The notes below the pieces were generated by a model. The model made no database searches and had not been told where the DNA came from. It saw only the letters and a program-made list of their open reading frames with translations. Below are positions 1 to 13,466 of a stretch of 64,000 nucleotides of DNA, one piece after another (the first letter of the stretch is position 1; each line of letters starts with the position of its first letter). The DNA is from Nitratireductor sp. B36 (lineage in GTDB: Bacteria; Pseudomonadota; Alphaproteobacteria; Rhizobiales; Rhizobiaceae): assembly GCF_020833685.1 (NCBI RefSeq), contig NZ_JACKZY010000002.1, positions 930,001 to 994,000 of the forward strand, in the 5' to 3' direction. Both the position numbers and the translations under genes were made by a program.

Positions 1-107
1 AATCCGCCATTGGAGACATAAACGATCACAAGCCCGTGCCGCTCGGCGACACGGGCTGCTTCCGGTTTCACCGGACAGGCGTCTGCATCCACATAGATGG
101 TCGTCAA
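1..107 (-). CDS. YaiI/YqxD family (DUF188, UPF0178) protein, N-terminal part only
   Basis: The reverse strand reads from a TTG start into a protein beginning [20 protein letters not shown], which is the characteristic opening of the YaiI/YqxD family. These are small proteins of about 150 residues with a PIN-like fold and no settled function. The conserved DADACPVK motif is complete. The gene begins 10 bases after the stop codon of the formaldehyde dehydrogenase on the same strand, so the two may be co-transcribed. It runs off the left edge, so only about 35 residues are visible. The start is inferred because no ATG fits the family opening. Confidence 0.75.
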   Translation of the reverse strand, partial: MTTIYVDADACPVKPEAARVAERHGLVIVYVSNGG

Positions 108-117
108 TGTGATGGCC

Positions 118-1245
118 TCAGTAGACCACCACGGAGCGGATGGATTCGCCCGCATGCATGAGGTCGAAACCCTTGTTGATCTCATCGAGCGAAAGCGTGT
201 GCGTGATCATCGGGTCGATGTCGATCTTTCCTTCCATGTACCAGTCGACGATCTTGGGAACGTCTGTGCGGCCGCGCGCGCCACCGAAGGCGGTGCCTTT
301 CCAGGTGCGTCCGGTGACGAGCTGGAAGGGACGGGTGGAGATTTCCTGACCCGCGCCGGCCACGCCGATGATAATCGATTCACCCCAGCCGCGATGCGCG
401 CTTTCCAGCGCCTGGCGCATGACAGTGACATTGCCCGTGCAGTCGAACGTGTAATCCGCGCCGCCGATCTGGTCGGCGCCGCGCTTGGTCATGTTGACGA
501 GATAGGGGACAAGGTCTTCGCCGACTTCCTTCGGATTGACGAAATGCGTCATGCCGAATTTTTCGCCCCACGGTTTCTTGTCATTGTTGAGGTCGACGCC
601 GATGATCATGTCGGCACCGGCAAGCCGCAGGCCCTGAATGACATTGAGGCCGATGCCGCCGAGGCCGAACACGATCGCAGTCGCGCCGATTTCCACCTTG
701 GCTGTGTTGATAACGGCTCCTACGCCAGTGGTCACACCGCAACCGATGTAACAGATCTTGTCAAAGGGGGCATCGGGATTGACCTTTGCCACCGCGATCT
801 CGGGAAGAACGGTGAAGTTCGAGAAGGTCGAACAGCCCATATAATGATGCAGCTTTTCGCCGTTGATGGAGAAACGGCTCGTGCCGTCGGGCATCAGGCC
901 CTGGCCCTGGGTCGAGCGGATGGCGGTGCAAAGATTGGTCTTCTGCGACAGGCAGGACGGGCACTCACGGCACTCGGGCGTGTAAAGCGGGATTACGTGA
1001 TCGCCCTTCTTGAGGCTGGTGACGCCGGGGCCCACGTCCACAACGACGCCGGCGCCCTCGTGGCCGAGAATCGCCGGGAAAATTCCCTCGGGATCGGCAC
1101 CCGACAGAGTGAACTCATCCGTGTGGCAGATGCCGGTCGCCTTCACTTCGATCAGCACTTCGCCTTCGCGCGGCCCGTCGAGGTCGACCTCCATGACTTC
1201 AAGTGGTTTTCCTGCCTGAACGGCGACAGCGGCACGGGTTTTCAT
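118..1245 (-). CDS. frmA: S-(hydroxymethyl)glutathione dehydrogenase / class III alcohol dehydrogenase
   Basis: This cytoplasmic zinc enzyme oxidises S-hydroxymethylglutathione, formed from formaldehyde and glutathione, and can also reduce S-nitrosoglutathione. The 375 residues match the family length. The protein opens [20 protein letters not shown] and contains the catalytic zinc region GHEGAGVV, the structural zinc cysteines in [15 protein letters not shown] and the NAD-binding [11 protein letters not shown] chose the start at 1245 because AGGAGAAG lies just upstream and the family begins there, although the frame stays open further. It is divergent from the carboxylase gene. Glutathione reductase and a GFA-family protein near the right end of the window belong to the same broad glutathione theme but are not linked to it. 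Confidence 0.93.
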   Translation of the reverse strand: MKTRAAVAVQAGKPLEVMEVDLDGPREGEVLIEVKATGICHTDEFTLSGADPEGIFPAILGHEGAGVVVDVGPGVTSLKKGDHVIPLYTPECRECPSCLSQKTNLCTAIRSTQGQGLMPDGTSRFSINGEKLHHYMGCSTFSNFTVLPEIAVAKVNPDAPFDKICYIGCGVTTGVGAVINTAKVEIGATAIVFGLGGIGLNVIQGLRLAGADMIIGVDLNNDKKPWGEKFGMTHFVNPKEVGEDLVPYLVNMTKRGADQIGGADYTFDCTGNVTVMRQALESAHRGWGESIIIGVAGAGQEISTRPFQLVTGRTWKGTAFGGARGRTDVPKIVDWYMEGKIDIDPMITHTLSLDEINKGFDLMHAGESIRSVVVY

Positions 1246-1441
1246 GGACACTTCTCCTGCAAGTCCGGAATCTACGCCGAAAGTTTCAGGAAATGCATCA
1301 TGCCGCAAGTCCGATCGGGCCTGCGGATGACGCAAACTGGCAAAGCCGCTTCGCACATGACAGTGCCGCGAAGTGCTTGAGTGGGGCGGCATCAGGCCAT
1401 AGAACAGTGTCAACGCTGCTCGTTGGGGGGAACCACCGTTC

Positions 1442-3454
1442 ATGTTCAAGAAGATCCTCATTGCCAATCGCGGTGAAATCGCCTGCCGGGTGATGAAGAC
1501 AGCAAAACGGATGGGCATCGCGACTGTCGCAGTCTATTCCGATGCCGATGCGGATGCTGTGCATGTGGAGATGGCCGATGAGGCGGTGCATATCGGCCCG
1601 GCTGCCGCCAATCAGAGCTATCTTCTCGGCGATCGGATCATCGCCGCCTGCAAGCAAACCGGGGCTGAAGCCGTTCACCCAGGCTACGGATTTCTTTCCG
1701 AGAATGCTGCCTTCTGTGAAAAGCTGGAGGCGGAGGGCATCGTTTTCATCGGGCCCAAGCCCAAGGCCATTCAGGCTATGGGCGACAAGATCACCTCCAA
1801 GAAGATTGCTGCGGAAGCAGGGGTCTCGACCGTTCCAGGTTTCATGGGGCTGATCGACGATGCCGAACATGCGGTGAAGATTGCCGGTGAAATCGGTTAT
1901 CCGGTGATGATCAAGGCATCGGCGGGCGGTGGCGGCAAGGGCATGCGGATCGCGTGGAACGATGATGAGGCTCGCGAAGGCTTCGAACGCTCGAAATCCG
2001 AGGCGGCATCATCCTTCGGCGATGACCGGATCTTTATCGAAAAATTCGTGGAAGAGCCGCGGCATATCGAAATCCAGGTGCTGGCCGACGCGCACGGCAA
2101 TTGCCTCTATCTGGGGGAGCGCGAATGCTCCATTCAGCGCCGCAATCAGAAAGTGGTTGAGGAAGCGCCATCACCCTTTCTCGATGCGGAAACCCGCGCT
2201 GCCATGGGCGCGCAATCCGTGGCGCTTGCAAAAGCCGTTGATTATCAAAGTGCTGGCACAGTCGAGTTCATCGTCGACAAGAACCGCAACTTCTATTTCC
2301 TCGAAATGAACACACGCCTTCAGGTGGAACATCCGGTGACCGAGCTTGTCACCGGGATTGACCTGGTGGAGCAGATGCTGCGGGTGGCCGCAGGAGAGGC
2401 GCTCTCCTTTGAACAGGCAGATGTCAAGCTCAATGGCTGGGCCATTGAAAGCCGCATCTATGCCGAGGACCCTGTGCGCAACTTCCTGCCCTCCATCGGC
2501 CGGCTCACCCGGTATCGCCCGCCTCAGGAAGGGCGTTTTGGGGATGCGGTGCTGCGCAATGACACCGGTGTCACCGAAGGCTCCGAGATCTCGATGTTCT
2601 ACGACCCGATGATCGCCAAACTGTGCACCTGGGCGCCGGAACGTCTGGACGCGATCAATGCCATGAGTGAAGCGCTCGACCGGTTTGTCATTGACGGGAT
2701 CGAACACAATATTCCTTTTCTTGCCGCCCTGATGAGCCATCCGCGCTGGCGCGAAGGGCGGTTGTCGACAGGTTTCATTGCCGAGGAATTCCCGGAAGGC
2801 TTCTCTCCGCCTTCCCCGATGACTGGTGAGCGCACGGTGCTTGCTGCCGTGGCGCTGGCCGTGGAGCTTCTGCGGCGCGACAGGCTGGACCGGCTGACCG
2901 GTCGACTGGCCCCGCATTCGGGTGGATTGAAGCGCGACTGGGTTGTGCGGTTGGAGGACACGTATCTCCCGGTCAGTCTTGTTGAGGGCATGATTTCAAT
3001 TCCGCTGGAAATGGATATCCGCATTGACGGTGCTGAACCATTGACCGTGCGCTCCAACTGGCGTCCCGGGGAGCCGGTCTGGGAAGGGGAGGTCAATGGC
3101 CGTAGTGTTGCCGTTCAGGTGCGGCCCATTCTGAATGGAGTGAAACTTGCGTGGCAGGGCGTCTCAGCGGATGCGCGCGTGATGCTGCCAAGAATTGCTG
3201 ATCTGGACCGGCTGATGCCGGTGCGCGAAGCGCCGGACACATCCAAAATGCTGCTATGTCCTATGCCGGGGTTGGTCGTCTCCATCGCCGTCACGGAGGG
3301 ACAGGAGGTGAAGGCCGGCGAGACGCTGGCCATCGTCGAGGCGATGAAGATGGAAAACGTCCTGCGCGCGGAGCGAGATGCTACCGTCTCCAAGATCAAC
3401 GCAGCGCCGGGCGATAGTCTTGCCGTGGACGCGGTTATAATGGAATTCGAATAG
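1442..3454 (+). CDS. pccA: Propionyl-CoA carboxylase, biotin-carrying alpha subunit
   Basis: The 670-residue biotin carboxylase / biotin carrier subunit carboxylates its biotin with bicarbonate and ATP and hands the carboxyl to the beta subunit, giving methylmalonyl-CoA. The N-terminal biotin carboxylase domain (about 1-450) has [16 protein letters not shown], the ATP-grasp glycine loop [14 protein letters not shown] and the [14 protein letters not shown] signature. The C-terminal biotinyl domain carries the lysine in EAMKMEN. The long stretches [13 protein letters not shown] and [13 protein letters not shown] look like alphaproteobacterial PccA rather than methylcrotonyl-CoA carboxylase. The beta subunit pccB is not in the window. 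A HAD phosphatase follows 13 bases downstream. Confidence 0.9.
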   Translation: MFKKILIANRGEIACRVMKTAKRMGIATVAVYSDADADAVHVEMADEAVHIGPAAANQSYLLGDRIIAACKQTGAEAVHPGYGFLSENAAFCEKLEAEGIVFIGPKPKAIQAMGDKITSKKIAAEAGVSTVPGFMGLIDDAEHAVKIAGEIGYPVMIKASAGGGGKGMRIAWNDDEAREGFERSKSEAASSFGDDRIFIEKFVEEPRHIEIQVLADAHGNCLYLGERECSIQRRNQKVVEEAPSPFLDAETRAAMGAQSVALAKAVDYQSAGTVEFIVDKNRNFYFLEMNTRLQVEHPVTELVTGIDLVEQMLRVAAGEALSFEQADVKLNGWAIESRIYAEDPVRNFLPSIGRLTRYRPPQEGRFGDAVLRNDTGVTEGSEISMFYDPMIAKLCTWAPERLDAINAMSEALDRFVIDGIEHNIPFLAALMSHPRWREGRLSTGFIAEEFPEGFSPPSPMTGERTVLAAVALAVELLRRDRLDRLTGRLAPHSGGLKRDWVVRLEDTYLPVSLVEGMISIPLEMDIRIDGAEPLTVRSNWRPGEPVWEGEVNGRSVAVQVRPILNGVKLAWQGVSADARVMLPRIADLDRLMPVREAPDTSKMLLCPMPGLVVSIAVTEGQEVKAGETLAIVEAMKMENVLRAERDATVSKINAAPGDSLAVDAVIMEFE

Positions 3455-3467
3455 GAGTTTTTTCTGA

Positions 3468-4154
3468 ATGGCGGAGAACATAAAGCGGGCAGCGGCGCTG
3501 TTTGACCTCGATGGCACGCTGACGAACCCGTTTACCGGAATTTCAAACGGCATCCGCCACGCGATGGAAAAGATGGGGCGCACTGCGCCCGACGATGCCA
3601 CCATTCGCTCTCATATCGGGCCGCCCTTGCAGGTAACCTTTGCTGCGTTTCTGGAGACGGATGACGAAGCGAGGATCTGGGAAGCGGTCGGCCACTACCG
3701 TGACCGCTATCAGGAGATCGGCAAGTTCGAGAACGAACTGATTCCCGGAATCAAGGATGTCCTCGTCCATTGCGTTGAGGCAGGATATTTTCTGTCGGTG
3801 GCGACGTCGAAACTGGAGAGTTACAGCAAGGACATCATCGCCCATTTCGGCCTCTCGGAATATTTTCATGCCATTCATGGTTCCGCGCCCGACGGGACCA
3901 ATTCAAACAAGGCAGACCTGATCCGGCATATTCTGGCGAACGAACCCATCGATCCATCAAACGCCGTTATGATCGGCGACCGCCTTCACGATGTCGCTGG
4001 TGGCAAAGCCAATGCAATTCCGGCAATCGGCGTTTTATGGGGTTTCGGTGACAGGGACGAACTCGAAGAGGCCGGAGCCGTAGCGGTCGTTGAGCTCCCT
4101 TCGCAGCTTGCCGCTGCGATCGATCGGGTTCTGGTGCCTGCACCGGCGATCTGA
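3468..4154 (+). CDS. HAD-family hydrolase, phosphoglycolate-phosphatase-like
   Basis: The 228-residue protein has the HAD motifs in order: nucleophile motif FDLDGTL near residue 14, a Ser/Thr motif II in VATSKLE, and the C-terminal acidic motif MIGDRLHDV. The helical cap between motifs I and II is the small type-1 cap typical of Gph-like phosphatases. Substrate cannot be told from the sequence; it may be a phosphosugar or nucleotide. It lies 13 bases after pccA with an AGGAG sequence between the genes, so it is probably co-transcribed with it. Confidence 0.85.
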   Translation: MAENIKRAAALFDLDGTLTNPFTGISNGIRHAMEKMGRTAPDDATIRSHIGPPLQVTFAAFLETDDEARIWEAVGHYRDRYQEIGKFENELIPGIKDVLVHCVEAGYFLSVATSKLESYSKDIIAHFGLSEYFHAIHGSAPDGTNSNKADLIRHILANEPIDPSNAVMIGDRLHDVAGGKANAIPAIGVLWGFGDRDELEEAGAVAVVELPSQLAAAIDRVLVPAPAI

Positions 4155-4256
4155 CCCCTGAATAAGCCGCCGGCGGCGGAGCGTCGGTCTTTACGCTCGA
4201 TGCTCAATACGGAACAATGGCGATCTGAGTCTTCAGGAAAGAGACGGCATCAATTC

Positions 4257-7781
<3,525 letters not shown>

Positions 7782-7792
7782 GATTCGATTGT

Positions 7793-7815
7793 TTGCCTTG
7801 CAGACGTGCAGGCAA
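7793..7815. terminator. Hairpin between convergent dnaE and dinB
   Basis: The two halves TTGCC-T-TGCA and TGCA-GGCAA form a nine-pair stem with one bulged T and a GACG loop, 11 bases after the dnaE stop. No long T-run follows on either strand, so it may be a weak bidirectional terminator or only an mRNA end-protecting structure. Confidence 0.4.
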
Positions 7816-7841
7816 GGGCCGGTGCACATATCAGGCAGCGG

Positions 7842-9152
7842 TCAGGTTTCTTCATCGCGCTGCGGACGTCCGGCCTGTCCGTGGCCAAAGGTGTAACCGG
7901 TTTCAACGGCCTGTTTGCCGAACTTTTCGCGCAGACTGTCCATCGCGCCCTCCGCGAGAGCGCGTTTGTGGGAGAGGCGGTCCACAAGGTCAGGGGGATC
8001 TGCCCTTGCCGCATCCGTAAGATCACTCACTCCGATGCCGAGCAAGCGAAACCGCGTGCCGTCGATCTCGCGCTTAAGAAGCTCGAGCCCGGTGTGGAAA
8101 ATCCGGTCGGCCAACCGGGTCGGATCTTCCAATTGTCGATTGCGCGTGCGGATCCGGAAGTCAGAGGTCTTGAGCTTCAAGACTATCGTGCGTCCGGCTA
8201 TATCCGCTTTCTTGAGGCGGGTTGAAACGCGCTCCGAAAGTGCACGCAACACCGGAACCAGATCCGCCGCACTCGACAGGTCGTTGTTGAACGTGGTTTC
8301 CGAAGAAACACTCTTCGCCTCACTGCGCGGCTTAACGCTCCGGTCGTCCAGTCCGCGCGAGAGGTGATAAAGACGATCTCCCATGGTGCCATAGCGGCGC
8401 ATAAGGTCGCCACGCTCCATGGTCTGCAATTGTCCGATGGTGCGCACGCCGTCTCGCGCCAGCGTCGCGGCAAAAGCCTTGCCCACACCCCAAATAAGGG
8501 TGACGGGCTTCTGCGAAAGAAAGGAGAAAGCTTCCGTTCTGCCGATGACCGAGAAACCCTTCGGCTTGTCCAGATCGGAGGCCACCTTGGCCAGAAATTT
8601 GCAGTAGGACAGTCCGACAGAAACGGTAATGCCCACCTCTTCTTCCACCTGACGCGCAAAGCGGGCGAGCACCATTGCCGGAGGAGCGCCATGCAATTTC
8701 TCGGTGCCGGAAAGATCAAGGAAAGCCTCGTCGATGGAAAGCGGTTCGACCATCGGAGTGAGCGCCTCCATCATCGAGCGTACCTGGCGTCCGACACGAA
8801 CATATTTCTCCATGTCGGGCTTGATCACGACCGCCTCGGGGCACGCTTCAAGCGCTTTGAACATGGGCATTGCAGAACGCACCCCGTTGATCCTGGCGAT
8901 ATAGCAGGCTGTTGAAACCACTCCCCGCTTTCCGCCGCCGATGATGACGGGCCTGTCGCGTAGCGCCGGATTGTCCCGTTTTTCGACAGCAGCATAAAAG
9001 GCGTCGCAATCGATATGTGCCAGGAATAGACCTTCCAGCTCCGCATGGGCGAGCATACGCGGACTGCCGCAGGACCGGCAACGCCTCGACGCAGTCTGCG
9101 CCGGGGTCAGGCAATCACGACAAAGGCCGTGCGGAAGGGCGTTGACAGGCAT
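7842..9152 (-). CDS. dinB: DNA polymerase IV, Y-family translesion polymerase with N-terminal zinc-ribbon-like segment
   Basis: This distributive, exonuclease-free polymerase bypasses DNA lesions. The palm begins [19 protein letters not shown] and the catalytic [11 protein letters not shown] follows, with thumb and little-finger domains up to residue 436. Before the palm there are about 40 extra residues with C11-x2-C14 and C25-x2-C28, which look like a zinc ribbon; Y-family enzymes such as E. coli DinB lack it. A LexA-type box lies immediately upstream, so SOS induction is likely. The polymerase gene dnaE next to it is the replicative type, not the mutagenic cassette partner. Confidence 0.92.
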   Translation of the reverse strand: MPVNALPHGLCRDCLTPAQTASRRCRSCGSPRMLAHAELEGLFLAHIDCDAFYAAVEKRDNPALRDRPVIIGGGKRGVVSTACYIARINGVRSAMPMFKALEACPEAVVIKPDMEKYVRVGRQVRSMMEALTPMVEPLSIDEAFLDLSGTEKLHGAPPAMVLARFARQVEEEVGITVSVGLSYCKFLAKVASDLDKPKGFSVIGRTEAFSFLSQKPVTLIWGVGKAFAATLARDGVRTIGQLQTMERGDLMRRYGTMGDRLYHLSRGLDDRSVKPRSEAKSVSSETTFNNDLSSAADLVPVLRALSERVSTRLKKADIAGRTIVLKLKTSDFRIRTRNRQLEDPTRLADRIFHTGLELLKREIDGTRFRLLGIGVSDLTDAARADPPDLVDRLSHKRALAEGAMDSLREKFGKQAVETGYTFGHGQAGRPQRDEET

Positions 9153-9164
9153 GGTTGATCATGT

Positions 9165-9179
9165 GAACATAAAGTGAAC
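9165..9179 (-). promoter_or_regulatory. LexA (SOS) box of dinB
   Basis: On the coding strand of dinB the site reads GTTCACTTTATGTTC, an exact match to the alphaproteobacterial LexA consensus GTTC-N7-GTTC. It lies 13 bases before the dinB start codon. Because it also sits 56 bases upstream of the divergent acetyltransferase, that gene could share the control. Confidence 0.8.
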
Positions 9180-9234
9180 ATGAATATTACTGGAAACGCT
9201 GACGCTGCACAAGCTGTGGGCGGGGAGAGCATGG

Positions 9235-9810
9235 GTGCTCTATGAGGTTGCGCCTTTAACGCCGCATCTGTGGCCGGCATTTGAGGAACTGTTCGGTAAA
9301 CAGGGCGCCTGTTACGGGTGTTGGTGTACGCATTTTCGGCTTCCGCCGTCGGTGCGACGCGAGAACAATCGCGAGCGTAACAAGGATCACATCAAAGCGC
9401 GGATCGAGGCTGGTCCGCCGCCCGGTCTGCTGTTGCTTGAGAACGACCGTGCTGATGGTTGGATGCAGATTGGACCGCGCGGTGATGTTCCCGAGTGGAA
9501 CAACAAGGGCAGGGTTTCAGCACCGGTGGAGGATGGCGATGCAAGGGACCCGGCCGTCTGGGCGATATCCTGTTTTTTCCTGAGGCCGTCCGTACGTGGC
9601 AAGGGCCTGTCGCATCAGCTTGTGGCTGCGGGAATCGAACATGCCCGCCGTGGAGGGGCGCGCATTCTGGAAGCGTGTCCGATAACCCATTCGAGAGATT
9701 CGCGCTCTATTGGCCTGTTCGTCGGGGCCACACGGGTCTTTGAAAAGGCGGGCTTCAAAATGGTTCTGGAGCGCAAGGCCGGCCGGCCGCTCATGCGGCT
9801 GACACTGTAA
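9235..9810 (+). CDS. GNAT-family N-acetyltransferase
   Basis: The 191-residue protein has the acetyl-CoA-binding motif of the GNAT fold in VRGKGLSHQLV, followed by the beta-4/beta-5 region ending in FEKAGFKMV. An unusual N-terminal CYGCWCTHFR carries three cysteines; the same cluster is found in a GNAT subfamily of unknown substrate. The GTG start at 9235 is chosen because CGGGGAGAG lies seven or so bases before it; the ATG four bases earlier is out of frame. It is divergent from dinB. Confidence 0.8.
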   Translation: MLYEVAPLTPHLWPAFEELFGKQGACYGCWCTHFRLPPSVRRENNRERNKDHIKARIEAGPPPGLLLLENDRADGWMQIGPRGDVPEWNNKGRVSAPVEDGDARDPAVWAISCFFLRPSVRGKGLSHQLVAAGIEHARRGGARILEACPITHSRDSRSIGLFVGATRVFEKAGFKMVLERKAGRPLMRLTL

Positions 9811-9905
9811 TTTCTGAAACTTTCTCACCTGTATCAGGCGCCCGTTTCCGGTGTCGCGCACCAACCTCTTTCAGCCATGAAAGACCATGCGGGAAAGCTT
9901 CCTGG

Positions 9906-10559
9906 CTATAGTGCGAGTGAGCGGGCGATCTTTTCACCGGCCTCCTTCCAGTGCTCCACCACCGTGATCCCTGCAGGGATTGGCGGCATGAGCGCTCGGA
10001 CAGAATTGTCGGCCATAAGATGAAAGAGGTGAGCATCCTCGACCGTGTCGCGCACGGAAACGAGGTTGTAATACATGTCATCGACGAAGGCGACGGGACG
10101 GGGATGCTCCCCACGCAAGCGCTTGATCGCAGGACCCTTGGCCCGCTCCGTCGTCAGCAGCGGATAGCGCATATCGAGCTGATCGAGCAGGGTGCGACGC
10201 GTCTGCCGGTAACGGTGTGGCATCGCGGTCAGAAGAACAACCTGGCTCGCTGTGGACAGGCGTGCGATGGTCTCCGATGCATCCTCGGCGAGCTTTTGCC
10301 AATCATGCTGAACCTCGAAGAAGGAATCGACGAGCTGCGAGACCGTCTCGTCGTCGGCGCGGACACCTGTGGTCAGGTCGACAACATTCCCGTTCAAGCC
10401 AAAACTTTCCAGCTTCAGTTCGAAGCCGCGGGTGCGCAGATATTCCGGAAACGGTCTGATGAACTCCAGTATCACGTCGTCGACATCCAGCACGAGAAGA
10501 GGGTCGTTGCTGAGCGAAAGTTCGTCAATCTGCCTGGCTGTTTCAGGGTCAATCGTCAT
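9906..10559 (-). CDS. HAD-like hydrolase of unknown substrate
   Basis: The 217-residue protein has a HAD-type nucleophile motif LLVLDVDDVILEF near residue 22, a motif II-like LLTAMPHRY and an acidic motif VAFVDDMYYN. This suggests a divergent phosphatase, possibly acting on a nucleotide or sugar phosphate. No signal peptide is visible. It is followed on the same strand, with DUF3572 upstream, by no obvious pathway partner. Function is not recognised beyond the fold. Confidence 0.7.
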   Translation of the reverse strand: MTIDPETARQIDELSLSNDPLLVLDVDDVILEFIRPFPEYLRTRGFELKLESFGLNGNVVDLTTGVRADDETVSQLVDSFFEVQHDWQKLAEDASETIARLSTASQVVLLTAMPHRYRQTRRTLLDQLDMRYPLLTTERAKGPAIKRLRGEHPRPVAFVDDMYYNLVSVRDTVEDAHLFHLMADNSVRALMPPIPAGITVVEHWKEAGEKIARSLAL

Positions 10560-10579
10560 GTAGCTTGTCCAAAGTCATA

Positions 10580-10864
10580 TTAAGGCTGGATGTCGTAGGA
10601 TGGGTTGCCGTGGGGCAGCAGGGACGGCGCCCGTGCGACGATCTCCGGAGCGATGCCGCTTTCCTGGGAAAACCGTAGCAAGGTCGGTTCATGTGCGAGG
10701 ATGAATTGCAAAACCCCGGTCAAAAAGCCTGGTTCGGCCGCCGCCGCGCGAATCTGATTTGCCTCGATACCGGTCAGTGAGAGAAACCTGGGAAGGAGCT
10801 GCTCGTCTGCCGCAATAAATGCCAGGGCAGAAACGGCGATGGTCTCGGCTTCCTCTCGTTGCAT
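10580..10864 (-). CDS. DUF3572 family protein
   Basis: This 94-residue protein begins MQREEAETIAVSALAFIA and ends with PSLLPHGNPSYD, the pattern of the alphaproteobacterial DUF3572 family. It is all-helical by appearance and has no known function. I place the start at 10864 because GGAGAGG lies nine bases upstream and homologues begin there; the frame could extend 11 codons further. The family is typically encoded divergently from divK, as it is here. Confidence 0.8.
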   Translation of the reverse strand: MQREEAETIAVSALAFIAADEQLLPRFLSLTGIEANQIRAAAAEPGFLTGVLQFILAHEPTLLRFSQESGIAPEIVARAPSLLPHGNPSYDIQP

Positions 10865-11089
10865 GGTGGTACCTCTCCATTGGGCATGAAACGCCATCGT
10901 GGCCCGTCGATCAGATGAATTGCGCAGCGATGCTGGGCCGCTATGCTGTAAAGCTACGATTCGCAGGCGCCCATTACCGATTCATAAATCAAATCGTGCA
11001 AGGGTGGCGCCGGAAATTTCGCGATTTGAGGCGGTGTCGGCGAGAACAGGTGACAAGCGGCGGCGCGGGGTTGAGTGGGACGGGGTGAA

Positions 11090-11461
11090 ATGCCGAAGAA
11101 AGTCATGATCGTCGAAGACAATGAGCTCAACATGAAGCTCTTTCGCGATCTTATCGAGGCCAGCGGCTATGACACCGTTCGGACGCGCGACGGACTGCAT
11201 GCGCTCGACCTTGCTCGTGAACATCGCCCCGACCTCATTCTGATGGATATCCAGTTGCCAGAGGTTTCGGGACTTGAGGTCACGAAATGGCTCAAGCAGG
11301 ATGATGACCTCCACACGATCCCCGTCATCGCGGTGACGGCCTTCGCGATGAAGGGCGATGAGGAGCGTATCCGCCAAGGTGGATGCGAAGCCTATATCTC
11401 GAAGCCAATTTCTGTGCCGAGTTTCATCGAAACGATCAAATCCTATCTTGGGGATGCCTGA
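11090..11461 (+). CDS. divK: Single-domain response regulator DivK
   Basis: DivK is a stand-alone receiver that links the DivJ/PleC-type kinases to the CtrA pathway and so to asymmetric division. The 123 residues form one receiver domain with the acidic pocket in [14 protein letters not shown], the phospho-acceptor Asp53 in [13 protein letters not shown], and the conserved Thr and Lys in AVTAF and ISKPIS. The start at 11090 fits the family. pleD follows 42 bases downstream, the usual Rhizobiales order. A candidate partner kinase lies 13 kb away at 24.5-26.1 kb. Confidence 0.93.
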   Translation: MPKKVMIVEDNELNMKLFRDLIEASGYDTVRTRDGLHALDLAREHRPDLILMDIQLPEVSGLEVTKWLKQDDDLHTIPVIAVTAFAMKGDEERIRQGGCEAYISKPISVPSFIETIKSYLGDA

Positions 11462-11503
11462 TGCTGCTGATGGCTTCCCGGAGACATTCGTGAGGAGCCG
11501 GTC

Positions 11504-12868
11504 ATGACCGCGCGCATTCTGGTTGTCGACGACGTCCCGTCGAATGTGAAGCTGCTCGAAAGCCGGCTCTTGGCTGAGTATTTCGAGGTTGTCTGCGCCT
11601 ATAGCGGGGCAGAGGCGCTAAAAATCTGTGCTGATGGGAAGGTGGATGTCGTCCTGTTGGACGTCATGATGCCGGAAATGGACGGATTCGAGGTGTGCCG
11701 CAGGCTCAAGTCAGAGGCTTCGACACAGCACATTCCGGTTGTGATGATTACAACACTTGGCGAAACATCGGATCGTGTGCGAGGCCTGGAGGCGGGCGCT
11801 GACGACTTCCTGACAAAGCCAGTCGGCGCGCTTCAACTTGTCACGCGGGTCAAAAGCCTCGTTCGGCTGAAAATGCTCACAGATGAATTGCGGTTGCGCA
11901 CCGAGACCATCGACAATGTGGGATTTGAGCCGGGTATGGAGGACGACCGGCGCGGGACGCCCTCTGTTTTGTTGATCGACGAGAACACCCAATCTTCTGC
12001 TGCGGTTTCTGCCATGCTGCAGCGTCGCTTCGCGCTTGACATCGAGGACGATCCCCAGGCCGGATTGTTTCGCGCGGCCGAGGGTGGCTATGAGTGCGTT
12101 CTCGTTACCTCCAACTACGCCTCCTACGATCCATTGCGGCTTTGCGCTCAGTTGCGGGCGCTGGATCGTACGCGTCTCCTGCCGGTCATGCTGGTGGTTG
12201 ATGGGGATGAGGAGGGGATGATCGCCCGAGCGCTGGAACTGGGCGTGAATGATTATATTGTTCGCCCGATTGACGCGCAGGAACTACAGGCGCGTTTGCG
12301 GACGCAGCTGCGACGCAAGCGCTACAATGATCGCCTTCGGACGAGTGTCAGTCAGAGTTTTCGCATGGCTGTCACCGATCCGCTGACGGGGCTGCATAAT
12401 CGGCGCTATCTTGATGCGCATTTGCCAAAGCTCCTGGCGCGAGCTGTTGCCCGGCGACGGCCTTTGTCCGTAATGATGGCTGATATCGACCGGTTCAAAA
12501 CGATCAATGACCGCTGGGGGCACTCCAGTGGCGACGATGTGTTGCGCGAGTTCGCTGATCGATTACGCCAGAATATCCGTGGTATCGACCTGATTTGCCG
12601 GTTCGGGGGCGAGGAATTCGTCGTTGTGATGCCAGATACCGAGCATGACATGGCGGAGATGGTGGCAGAACGTTTGCGGGTTGCCATTGCCAGCGAACCT
12701 TTCACGGTCGACGGAGGCAAAAATGCTATTGCCGTTACCACAAGCGTAGGGGTTGTTGGCTGCGCAAATGGCAATGATGATCCGGCCGATCTGATAAAGC
12801 GTGCGGACATTGCGCTCTATGATGCGAAGAGCAAAGGCCGCAACCGCGTGGTGGCTTCTGCAGCCTGA
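11504..12868 (+). CDS. pleD: PleD, response regulator with diguanylate cyclase output
   Basis: PleD makes cyclic di-GMP when phosphorylated and controls the motile-to-sessile transition at the cell pole. The first receiver (1-120) has Asp53 in VVLLDVMMPEMDGFEV. The second receiver (about 150-270) lacks a good acceptor site and serves dimerisation. The GGDEF domain has an intact active site GGEEF at 368-372 and the feedback-inhibition I-site RGID at 359-362, so product inhibition should operate. It is co-directional with divK. Confidence 0.93.
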   Translation: MTARILVVDDVPSNVKLLESRLLAEYFEVVCAYSGAEALKICADGKVDVVLLDVMMPEMDGFEVCRRLKSEASTQHIPVVMITTLGETSDRVRGLEAGADDFLTKPVGALQLVTRVKSLVRLKMLTDELRLRTETIDNVGFEPGMEDDRRGTPSVLLIDENTQSSAAVSAMLQRRFALDIEDDPQAGLFRAAEGGYECVLVTSNYASYDPLRLCAQLRALDRTRLLPVMLVVDGDEEGMIARALELGVNDYIVRPIDAQELQARLRTQLRRKRYNDRLRTSVSQSFRMAVTDPLTGLHNRRYLDAHLPKLLARAVARRRPLSVMMADIDRFKTINDRWGHSSGDDVLREFADRLRQNIRGIDLICRFGGEEFVVVMPDTEHDMAEMVAERLRVAIASEPFTVDGGKNAIAVTTSVGVVGCANGNDDPADLIKRADIALYDAKSKGRNRVVASAA

Positions 12869-13086
12869 AGTCGCAGCACACATGATGCCAACCAGAGAGG
12901 TGACGGCGCACGTCAGTCGGACCTCGAGAAGGGCAATTGTTGCCTTATTCGTGGCGCGTAATCGCACAACACCAAAGAGTGATGATGCATTCCACCAATT
13001 TGGGGGCTGACGGAGTGCCGCATCCGCCCCATATTTAACCCTAACGTAAGGGAGTTGGCGGGAATGGTTAAGTAAGTATTGATTTT

Positions 13087-13332
13087 CTAACCGCCCTGCG
13101 CAAATCTCTCGCCGAAAGGGGCGGGTCTTATGTCTCGGCGTTGTCGTCGGGCAGCCGCCTCGGGATACCCCATGATGCTCAGGTCCGCCGCATCTCCTGG
13201 GTCCGTGGGGTCGGCCGGCCGGCGCTGGTTGAAAGTGGCCTCCTCGTACCGCTGCCAGTTTGCCGACCGGCCCCCAGTTTCTTCACCGCTTCCCAATATC
13301 TTCAGATGATGATTCCGACTTCCGAAGCACAT
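13087..13332 (-). CDS. Possible small hypothetical protein between pleD and rpmG
   Basis: An 81-codon minus-strand frame begins ATG at 13332 and ends at 13087. Its codons from about 13300 on favour G or C in third position, as real genes here do, and the product is charged with the segment GSGEETGGRSANWQRYEEA. There is no clear ribosome binding site and I do not recognise a family. It lies downstream of rpmG beyond a terminator. The rest of the 12869-13418 gap holds nothing else I can support. Confidence 0.25.
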   Translation of the reverse strand: MCFGSRNHHLKILGSGEETGGRSANWQRYEEATFNQRRPADPTDPGDAADLSIMGYPEAAARRQRRDIRPAPFGERFAQGG

Positions 13333-13418
13333 GGAAGGCTTTCTGCAGCGCGCATTTGCGGATCGCACTGGGAAATCGCACGGGGAAATCGCATCGGGAA
13401 GTTGAGATCTCAAACAGA

Positions 13419-13442
13419 AAACGCCGCCCGAAGGCGGCGTTT
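13419..13442 (-). terminator. Rho-independent terminator of rpmG
   Basis: On the minus strand, AAACGCCGCC pairs perfectly with GGCGGCGTTT around a stable TTCG tetraloop and is followed by TTCTGTTT. It lies 24 bases after the rpmG stop codon. Confidence 0.8.
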
Positions 13443-13466
13443 CGAAGGAATACGGTGAAACCGGAT

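Noticed and set aside
97-1380. 427-codon plus-strand frame over the formaldehyde dehydrogenase
   Set aside because: It is fully antisense to a clear enzyme gene and only reflects high GC in third positions.
13035-13049. TTAA-N7-GTAA, resembling a CtrA box, after pleD
   Set aside because: The second half-site is imperfect and no gene lies in position to be controlled, so I do not list it as a site.
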